Below are positions 32,783-38,902 of a stretch of DNA of 38,902 bases, one piece after another (positions within the stretch are counted from its first letter, which is position 1; the number at the start of each line of letters is the position of its first letter). The notes beneath the pieces are model-generated. The model ran no database searches, was not told the origin of the DNA, and worked only from the letters and a program-made list of their open reading frames with translations. Both the position numbers and the translations under genes were made by a program. This DNA comes from Sulfurimonas sp. (lineage in GTDB: Bacteria; Campylobacterota; Campylobacteria; Campylobacterales; Sulfurimonadaceae): the NCBI GenBank assembly GCA_027063215.1, contig JAMOSE010000140.1:1-38902 (forward strand), in the 5' to 3' direction.

Positions 32783-33517
32783 CTATTTTCCTTTTGTTTG
32801 TAAAAAATCTGATTCTATTTTATGAGAGATATCCATTGCATTTTGCATAAAGAAGTAGTGATCACCACTATATACTTCCAAAATAGAATTTTTTATAAGC
32901 TGATCAATCTTTTGTGCTGAAGAAAGTGGAGTTGCAGTATCTTCTTCTCCCCAAAAAAGCAATGCACGACCATTATAGTTAGCAAATTCTTGGGAAAAAT
33001 CCTCATTCACTACTTTTTTAAAGGTCTCATACATCTCATGACTTAACTCTTTTGCATCATCAGCAACAAATAAAGAGCGGAATTTTGTAAGTCCAAAGAG
33101 TTTTAAAAATTTAAAAAGTGTTATTTTAAGTTTTACAGAAGTTGGTTTTTCTCTATAGATACCCGCACTCGCTACTAAAACCAACATTTGTGGATTAAGA
33201 AGAAGTCCAACTTTACCACCAAAAGAGTGACCAAGAACGATCTCCTTTTTAGCACCTATCTCTTTAAGAAAAAGATCAAGAATTGCTGCCACATCTTTTG
33301 TTGTTAAAACCATAGAAGTAGTCGAATTTCCAAAACCAGGAAGATCAATATAAATATGTCGAAAATCTTTCATATAAGGAGTAAAACTCTGTTTCATCAA
33401 GTTTTTATTACTCCCCCAGCCATGTAAAACTATAAAGTCTGTTTTTGCAGCAGGGTTATATATCTCATAGCTGATATCAAATATATGTTCTTTATAAGAA
33501 ATGCTCTTTAGAGCCAT
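32783..33517 (-). CDS. Alpha/beta hydrolase
   Basis: A 244-residue hydrolase of the BioH/MenH-like fold. LHGWGSNKNLM gives the oxyanion region, GHSFGG holds the nucleophile near residue 98, GEEDTATP the acid and SGDHYFFMQ the histidine near residue 220. No signal peptide. It lies between ddl and murF with no spacers (one-base overlap with ddl, direct abutment to murF), an order I recall from C. jejuni too, so it may have a cell-wall role. Substrate unknown. Confidence 0.85.
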   Translation of the reverse strand: MALKSISYKEHIFDISYEIYNPAAKTDFIVLHGWGSNKNLMKQSFTPYMKDFRHIYIDLPGFGNSTTSMVLTTKDVAAILDLFLKEIGAKKEIVLGHSFGGKVGLLLNPQMLVLVASAGIYREKPTSVKLKITLFKFLKLFGLTKFRSLFVADDAKELSHEMYETFKKVVNEDFSQEFANYNGRALLFWGEEDTATPLSSAQKIDQLIKNSILEVYSGDHYFFMQNAMDISHKIESDFLQTKGK

Positions 33518-34563
33518 TATTTCCCTTTGGCTTGAGAAATTGAATGAATATATTCATAACTTGCTTTAATTCTTTTTGTATGAGGCAGAGCGTTACTCAA
33601 ATCTTCTATAACTGCAGAAAAATCTTCAAAAAGATAGTTTGCCATCGATCCAGGAATCGGATTGATCTCGTTTAAAAGAACCTCATCATTATGAACAAAA
33701 AAATCACAACGAATCAAAGCACCTTCAAAAAGACCACGATAAACTTTATCAAAATTTGATTTGAGTCTTTTTTCCAACTTCTCTGAAATATCAGCTTTTA
33801 ATACCTGTTCTGAACGTGAAAAATCCATATATTTTTTATCAAAGTCCAAAAACTCCTCTTTATGAGGCTCTTCTATTAGAGAGTAGTTCATTGTACCCTT
33901 TGCATAATATCCTGCTAAATTATACTCCTTAACCCCTTCTAAAAACGGTTCAATTAAAACAACAGAATCAAATTCAAAAGCAACATCAAGTGCATAATCA
34001 AGTTCACTCTCATCTTTTACTATACTCACGCCAATAGAACTTCCAAGACGAGAAGGTTTTACTATAATTGGATAAGAAAGAGATAGATTACTGAGTTCAT
34101 CTTTATGTGCTATTTCATAAGGTACATATTTTACACCTACTGCTTCACAAAGATATTTTGTATAGCGTTTATCATAAGAAAAAGTACAGGCATCTACACG
34201 TGGACCAATATATTTAATAGAGTAAAAATCCAAGAGTGCTGCGATTGTTCCATCTTCTCCATCAGCTCCATGTATAAGATTCAACACTATATCTTTATAC
34301 TCTTTTGAACTACCAAACATCCCTTTTTTAGGTTCTACAAAAGCACCATTTTGTAAAACAAGGCATGGCATCTTTTTATGTTCACCTTTTGAAAAAGTAA
34401 TAGCTTTCATCTTATTTTGTTCAATTAAATAAAAAGTATGATCACTGTCACAAAAAATAAAAGTCAAATCAAAGGCAGAGAGTTTCTCTTTTAGTGTTAT
34501 AGCACTTACAATGCTTATTTCATGCTCAAAACTTGCACCACCGAATAAAATTGTTAATTTCAA
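33517..34563 (-). CDS. ddl: D-alanine--D-alanine ligase
   Basis: Makes D-Ala-D-Ala for the peptidoglycan stem peptide. The 348 residues show the family's start LTILFGGASFEHEISIVSA, NLIHGADGEDGTIAALLDF, PIIVKPSRLGSSIGVS (ATP-grasp), EYNLAGY and NEINPIPGSMANY with the metal ligands. Ddl works directly upstream of MurF, encoded two genes away on the same transcript. The reading frame overlaps the hydrolase start by one base. Confidence 0.96.
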   Translation of the reverse strand: MKLTILFGGASFEHEISIVSAITLKEKLSAFDLTFIFCDSDHTFYLIEQNKMKAITFSKGEHKKMPCLVLQNGAFVEPKKGMFGSSKEYKDIVLNLIHGADGEDGTIAALLDFYSIKYIGPRVDACTFSYDKRYTKYLCEAVGVKYVPYEIAHKDELSNLSLSYPIIVKPSRLGSSIGVSIVKDESELDYALDVAFEFDSVVLIEPFLEGVKEYNLAGYYAKGTMNYSLIEEPHKEEFLDFDKKYMDFSRSEQVLKADISEKLEKRLKSNFDKVYRGLFEGALIRCDFFVHNDEVLLNEINPIPGSMANYLFEDFSAVIEDLSNALPHTKRIKASYEYIHSISQAKGK

Positions 34564-34582
34564 TATATATTTCCTTAATTCA

Positions 34583-35155
34583 TTAAATTGTTTGAAGTAA
34601 TTTCAATGCACCTTTTACAAGGGTAGCTGTATCTTCACCTTCACATGCAGAGAGTGCTTTTGAAATTTTATCTTTTTTAAATCCTAGCGCTTCTAGCGCT
34701 TCACTAGCCTCACTATAAGCTGCTGTTTTTACTGAAGTAGTTACAGAATCACTTAACATCTCCGCATCAAAACCATTGAGCTCAACTAAAATACGCCCTG
34801 CACTCTTTGGACCAATTCCCGGTACTTTTTGCACCGCTTTTACATCTTTGTTAGAGAGGACTGTAGCAAACTGTGAGGGTGTGTAGGTCGAGCAAATTGC
34901 CATAGCAACCTTTGGACCTACACCATTAATTTTAACAAGACGAGTAAATAGTTTTTTTTCATTCATATCCATAAAACCATACAATAGATTCGCATCTTCT
35001 CGAATGATTTGTATAGTATACAGTGAAACTTCATCTTTGCCTAAGGTAGAAAAAGTATGCAATGATATAAAAACTTCATAAACAATACCATTTACATTTA
35101 TATGTACAACAGATGGCTCTTTATAAACTACTTTTCCATTAATTCCAACTATCAT
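34583..35155 (-). CDS. ruvA: Holliday junction branch migration protein RuvA
   Basis: Binds four-way DNA junctions and loads RuvB. The 190-residue protein has the OB-fold N-terminus MIVGINGKVVYKE, LYGFMDMNEKKLF and the two helix-hairpin-helix motifs KINGVGPKVAMAI and KVPGIGPKSAGRI, then the RuvB-binding C-terminal domain with ALEALGFKKDKI. It sits between fapA and ddl, an order shared with C. jejuni as I recall; ruvB and ruvC are not in the window. Confidence 0.96.
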   Translation of the reverse strand: MIVGINGKVVYKEPSVVHINVNGIVYEVFISLHTFSTLGKDEVSLYTIQIIREDANLLYGFMDMNEKKLFTRLVKINGVGPKVAMAICSTYTPSQFATVLSNKDVKAVQKVPGIGPKSAGRILVELNGFDAEMLSDSVTTSVKTAAYSEASEALEALGFKKDKISKALSACEGEDTATLVKGALKLLQTI

Positions 35156-35165
35156 AAATTATCTG

Positions 35166-37094
35166 TTACTCCTCTTCATCGTCATCTATTGGGCGAATTG
35201 CATATTCCCCTTCATCAACTTCTACTAAAGCAAAAATCTTTTTATCAGAACCTTCAAGTGGTTTATATACTAACTCTATTGGCGGATCTACTAGTTTGAA
35301 TTTTATTTCATTATATCCAATCCATTTATCATGATTAATTATACGTGCATCAAAAATATTAGCTTGAAAAGATGCTGTACGTGTTGTCAAAAGATTGAGT
35401 TTTTCCTGTTTCAACTGATATTGTTCTTTCAAGTCTTTAAAATGTTGCTGCATATTTTGAAATTCTTTATATTTTTTTATAAAACTTTTTGGCATTTTTA
35501 CCTTGTTTTTTTGATAATGCAATAAGCGTTTTTTAATCTCTATAAAAGATTTCGTTCCACTTTTAATAAGCTGTGTATATTGTTCTATCTCTTTTTTTAA
35601 TGCTTTGATATCTGATTCCAACTCTTTTATCTGTTCTTCATTATCTTCAACAGAATTTTGCACATCACGACTTAAAAGCGGATCAATAGTAAAACTGTTT
35701 TCACTACCAAGTAATCTTTTGATCTCAATTTTCTGAGATGCAGTTACCTTTACATGAGAAGCACAAATCTCAAGTTCTACCTCTTTTGCTCTAATATTAC
35801 CACCTACAGCTTGTGCTATCTTTACATTTTCACCTTCTACACTACCATGTTCAAGTCGAGTAATATGAATATCTTTTCCATATGCTGTTCCTTTATGCAC
35901 ATTAATATCAAGATCATCCGCTCTGATTATTGCAGTTTTATGCGTCTGACCACCAATACTTGCCTTTTGTGCTGTAACCTTTGCATTCGAACCTACATTT
36001 CCATCTATCTCTATCTCTGTAACTTCTACGATCATTCCTGGACCAACAGCATCTTTAATCGCATCAGCCTCTTTTACAACCATATTTACTTCAGAATCAA
36101 CACCACTCTCAATCGATCCGGTTGTTTTGAAACTAACAGCATCAATATCAACTTCTTTTTTGATCATATAGGTATTATTTTCAAAGGCGATATAGCCATT
36201 CTCTTTGGCATAGTATTTTATAGAATCTTCATCTTCAACCATCCTGATATTATCACTGATGTTGAACTTGGGTTCATGTTTAATTACAGGTTCTTTTGGC
36301 TTTATATATTCACCACGACAGTTTCGTCCTGGTTTACCCGGCTTAGCTTTAACATACTCAATAAGAAGGTCACCCTCTTTTACCCCCTGAATAAAACCTC
36401 TTGAAGCATAATTAATCCGCTCATTTTCACTCACTTCCTTGTTTTTTTCATAATGAAGGATTAAGGCATCATTGATGGTAGCTGTCGGTTCATATCCCTC
36501 TGCTACAAGATGTGTTTCACTTTTTTGAAACTCTATATGTTCAGCAATCCGGACACGTGCAGAAATTTTAGAAGCAAGATCTTCAACCATAGAATCAAAC
36601 ATATAAATCAAAATACCAGCACGAATTTTTTTTCGATTTATCAGCTCAATAAAATCATTTTCAAAACGAGGAACATAATCAACTTTAGATCCCTCTGCAA
36701 TATTGAGATAAACTTTACACTTTGTAGCATTCGCTCCAACAGAAAGTTTTAAACCACTGTATGGATCATCCTTTGCAGACCTTTTGGAAAAAACTTCTAT
36801 CTCATAGGTTTGTTTTATCTCAAAGTTAGGATTTAAAAGCATTGCTTCATCATCAAAAGCCTGTGCTTCTTCTACTGCTATCTCTTCCCATTCAGCTTCT
36901 TTTGAACCTTCTGAAATCATACGTGTATATGTCTGAACATCCAAGAGGTTAAAATCCAAAAGTTCAGGATCCATATCATAAGATTTTGCAATTTTAAAGA
37001 TCTCTTTTGCAACATTTTGTGCACGAATTATTGTTGGACGAACTTTTTTTAGTGATACTGCAGAAGTTTTTTTACTTGAACCAAATAGTGCCAT
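35166..37094 (-). CDS. fapA: FapA (DUF342) family protein
   Basis: A 642-residue cytosolic protein of the flagellar assembly protein A family, which in Vibrio helps place or activate polar flagella. The N-terminal 200 residues form the FapA N-domain; the central part (about 240-470) contains DUF342 with YASRGFIQGVKEGDLL, KAKPGKPGRNCRGEYI and ENGYIAFENNTYMIKKEV, followed by beta-helix-like repeats (VGSNAKVTAQKASIGG; GSVEGENVKIAQAVGG). A coiled coil spans about 485-575 and the tail is acidic (IRPIDDDEEE). It diverges from murJ. Its place among cell-wall genes leaves a cell-pole or envelope role possible. Confidence 0.85.
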   Translation of the reverse strand: MALFGSSKKTSAVSLKKVRPTIIRAQNVAKEIFKIAKSYDMDPELLDFNLLDVQTYTRMISEGSKEAEWEEIAVEEAQAFDDEAMLLNPNFEIKQTYEIEVFSKRSAKDDPYSGLKLSVGANATKCKVYLNIAEGSKVDYVPRFENDFIELINRKKIRAGILIYMFDSMVEDLASKISARVRIAEHIEFQKSETHLVAEGYEPTATINDALILHYEKNKEVSENERINYASRGFIQGVKEGDLLIEYVKAKPGKPGRNCRGEYIKPKEPVIKHEPKFNISDNIRMVEDEDSIKYYAKENGYIAFENNTYMIKKEVDIDAVSFKTTGSIESGVDSEVNMVVKEADAIKDAVGPGMIVEVTEIEIDGNVGSNAKVTAQKASIGGQTHKTAIIRADDLDINVHKGTAYGKDIHITRLEHGSVEGENVKIAQAVGGNIRAKEVELEICASHVKVTASQKIEIKRLLGSENSFTIDPLLSRDVQNSVEDNEEQIKELESDIKALKKEIEQYTQLIKSGTKSFIEIKKRLLHYQKNKVKMPKSFIKKYKEFQNMQQHFKDLKEQYQLKQEKLNLLTTRTASFQANIFDARIINHDKWIGYNEIKFKLVDPPIELVYKPLEGSDKKIFALVEVDEGEYAIRPIDDDEEE

Positions 37095-37140
37095 TTTTTT
37101 TACCCATCATTTTTATTAGAGCTGATTTTAACGAAAAGTT

Positions 37141-37149
37141 TGTTAAAAT
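37141..37149 (+). promoter_or_regulatory. Candidate extended -10 promoter of murJ
   Basis: TGTTAAAAT fits an extended -10 element (TG followed by a TATAAT-like hexamer at 37144-37149), 36 bases before the murJ ATG in the 90-base divergent spacer with fapA. If it is the promoter, the in-frame TTG at 37140 cannot be the translation start. Confidence 0.3.
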
Positions 37150-37184
37150 TTCGTAAAAATTATGATTTCACCACAAAGAGTTCC

Positions 37185-38591
37185 ATGTTTAGAGCCATTT
37201 TCACTAACAGCTTTGGTATATTATTTTCCCGCATTTTAGGATTTATCCGCGATCTTCTCACCGCTTCTGTTCTTGGTGCTTCGATATACAGCGATATATT
37301 TTTCATTGCCTTTAAACTGCCAAATCTTTTTCGCCGTATTTTTGCCGAGGGTGCTTTTACACAGGTCTTTATTCCTGCCTTTGCAAGAAGCAGACACAAG
37401 GCTGTATTTAGCATACATATCTTTGTACTTTTTCTTTCCATTATTCTACTAATGACACTTTTAGTCAATCTTGTGCCACAGATATTTACAAAAGCAATAG
37501 CAAGCGGTTTTGATGCGCATACCATTGAACTTGCTGCGCCTTATGTTGCTTTGAACTTTTGGTATCTGCCACTTATTTTCAGTGTCACCTTTTTAGCAGC
37601 CATACTTCAGTATAAACACCACTTTGCAACAACAGCTTATGCAACAGCTTTGCTTAACCTCTCTTTAATAACAGCACTTTTACTGGCAAAAGGCAAAACA
37701 GATGCAATCATAGTATATTACCTGAGTATCGGTGTTGTTGCAGGAGGTATTTTACAGCTTATTGCACATCTTGTAGCCATATACAGACTTGGAGCATGCA
37801 AACTTCTTTATGGAGGTTTTAAGTATCTACATCAAAAATCACCCATTATCAAAACAGATACGCAAAAGTTCAAAAACAACTTTTTTCCGGCAATGTGGGG
37901 GAACTCAACAGCTCAGGTCTCTGCCTTTTTAGATACTTTTTTAGCTTCGTTTTTAGTAACGGGATCAATCTCTTATCTCTACTATGCAAACCGTATCTTT
38001 CAGCTTCCTTTGGCACTTTTTGCCATTGCAACTTCTGTAGCTCTTTTCCCAAGAGTAGCCCGCTATCTTAAAAACGGGGATGAGCAAAAGGCACTGCAAA
38101 ATCTCAAAAAAGCCTTTTGGTTTTTAAGCTACATTCTAACAGCCAGTGCGATCGGAGGCGTTGTTCTATCCGATGAAATTATACATCTGCTATTTGAGCG
38201 AGGTGCCTTTGATGCACAAGACACACATAATACTGCAGCTGTTTTAGTCATGTACCTTATAGGTCTGCTTCCTTTTGGACTGCAAAAGCTTTTTGTACTC
38301 TGGCTTTATGCAAAAGAGATGCAGACAAAAGCCGCAAAAATTGCAACAATATCTTTAGTTGTTTATGTTATATTTGCACTTGCATTTATAAAGCCTTTTG
38401 GTGTGGCAGGTTTAGCTTTGGCAGGGACACTTGGCGGCTTTGTCAGCCTCTTTTTTACCCTCAAAACCTTTGGGTGGTCAAACTTTTTTGCTATACTTCG
38501 CTCAAAAAATCTGATCTATCTCCTTCTTGGCTCAGTTCTTTTTACTATGCTTTTACTCTATTTAAAGGATTTTATCCATGCATATATTTGA
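37185..38591 (+). CDS. murJ: Lipid II flippase MurJ
   Basis: Flips lipid II across the inner membrane for peptidoglycan synthesis. The 468-residue protein has about 14 hydrophobic helices and the family blocks NSFGILFSRILGFIRDLL, FKLPNLFRRIFAEGAF (with the functional arginines), LDTFLASFL and FERGAFDAQDT. I chose the ATG giving MFRAIFTNSFG, since homologues start about there and a promoter-like element lies just upstream. An in-frame TTG 45 bases earlier would add a 15-residue polar tail. Its last 14 bases overlap the start of cysS. Confidence 0.95.
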   Translation: MFRAIFTNSFGILFSRILGFIRDLLTASVLGASIYSDIFFIAFKLPNLFRRIFAEGAFTQVFIPAFARSRHKAVFSIHIFVLFLSIILLMTLLVNLVPQIFTKAIASGFDAHTIELAAPYVALNFWYLPLIFSVTFLAAILQYKHHFATTAYATALLNLSLITALLLAKGKTDAIIVYYLSIGVVAGGILQLIAHLVAIYRLGACKLLYGGFKYLHQKSPIIKTDTQKFKNNFFPAMWGNSTAQVSAFLDTFLASFLVTGSISYLYYANRIFQLPLALFAIATSVALFPRVARYLKNGDEQKALQNLKKAFWFLSYILTASAIGGVVLSDEIIHLLFERGAFDAQDTHNTAAVLVMYLIGLLPFGLQKLFVLWLYAKEMQTKAAKIATISLVVYVIFALAFIKPFGVAGLALAGTLGGFVSLFFTLKTFGWSNFFAILRSKNLIYLLLGSVLFTMLLLYLKDFIHAYI

Positions 38592-38902
38592 TTCTGTTCA
38601 AAAAACAAAACGGAAATTTACACCACTTGTAGAGGGCAAAGCCACACTCTATGTCTGTGGTCCCACTGTCTATGACAATGCTCACCTCGGTCATGCAAAA
38701 TCAGCACTTGCTTTTGATCTGCTCTCTCGTGTATTACGGGCAAACGGCTATGATGTAAGCTATGCAAGAAATATCACCGATATTGATGACAAGATCATTA
38801 AAAAAGCCATTGAACAGAAAAAAGATATCAAAACTATTACAGATTTTTATACAGAGGCTTTTCACAAAGAGATGGAGGCTATCGGTGTCAAACGCCCTGA
38901 CA
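38578..38902 (+). CDS. cysS: Cysteinyl-tRNA synthetase, N-terminal part (cut by window edge)
   Basis: Charges tRNA-Cys. About 108 residues are present, starting MHIFDSVQKTKRKF. LYVCGPTVYDNAHLGHAKS contains the zinc-ligand cysteine and the HIGH-type motif (HLGH), and ARNITDIDDKI is the next class-I signature. The ATG lies inside the end of murJ, so the two are translationally coupled; the same murJ-cysS order is known to me from C. jejuni. Confidence 0.96.
   Translation, partial: MHIFDSVQKTKRKFTPLVEGKATLYVCGPTVYDNAHLGHAKSALAFDLLSRVLRANGYDVSYARNITDIDDKIIKKAIEQKKDIKTITDFYTEAFHKEMEAIGVKRPD

Noticed and set aside
35754..36404. 216-codon open frame on the plus strand inside fapA.
   Set aside because: Antisense shadow: low-complexity Cys/Phe/Tyr-rich composition and full overlap with a well-supported gene.
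37140..37184. N-terminal extension of murJ from a TTG.
   Set aside because: The 15 extra residues are polar and atypical, and the segment coincides with a likely promoter element.

Overview
The window reads as chromosomal DNA of a Campylobacterota (Epsilonproteobacteria) bacterium, most like the Sulfurimonas/Sulfuricurvum branch. It is A+T-rich and densely packed. It carries a Wolinella-type two-heme fumarate reductase cytochrome b, the EptA, FapA and MurJ families, and gene orders that I recall from Campylobacter jejuni (fliP, glmU-coaBC-uppS-peptidase-permease-truA; murF-hydrolase-ddl-ruvA-fapA-murJ-cysS) and Helicobacter pylori (aroB, MscS-like, mtaB, FtsH-like). I cannot name the species.

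Layout. Positions 1-14709 are on the minus strand. Transcribed right to left they run: eptA; a PomA/PomB-like stator pair with fliP; trmA; a TrkA-domain protein; then a tightly overlapping run of aroB, an MscS channel, mtaB, an FtsH-like protein with a destroyed protease site, and bioV. After a 138-base gap with a long inverted repeat come mog, frdC and the start of frdA. Positions 14824-22077 are on the plus strand: glmU, coaBC, uppS, prepilin peptidase, an LptF/LptG permease and truA (the last four junctions abut or overlap by one base), then a divergent IscU-like protein and an unknown helical protein. An 11-bp perfect hairpin closes this block against the next minus-strand block (22094-37094). 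That block holds a hybrid histidine kinase with a response-regulator diguanylate cyclase, a 409-base gene-free stretch with a multi-helix RNA candidate, a HIT hydrolase, TRAP permeases, a DUF4105/beta-barrel protein with a DUF3015 protein, and then cell-wall and repair genes (murF, hydrolase, ddl, ruvA, fapA). murJ and the start of cysS leave in the plus direction at the right edge.

How the genes work together. Envelope building dominates: glmU, uppS, murF, ddl and murJ serve peptidoglycan, the LptF/G permease and eptA serve LPS. aroB, coaBC, bioV and mog feed cofactors and aromatics. trmA, truA and mtaB modify tRNA. fliP and the stator pair belong to motility. The stretch between truA and murF (20793-31336) looks like accessory cargo inside an otherwise conserved backbone.

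Most notable: a 174-nt structured RNA candidate at 26262-26435, whose three G-U pairs all favour the plus strand; a second long hairpin at 1862-1936 upstream of mog; an FtsH paralogue with HEAGH replaced by YQAGK; a BioV-type esterase outside Helicobacter; a fumarate reductase cytochrome b with all four heme histidines at Wolinella spacing but without the E-pathway glutamate; a TrmA with RlmD-like iron-sulfur cysteines; and a sodium-type flagellar stator pair.
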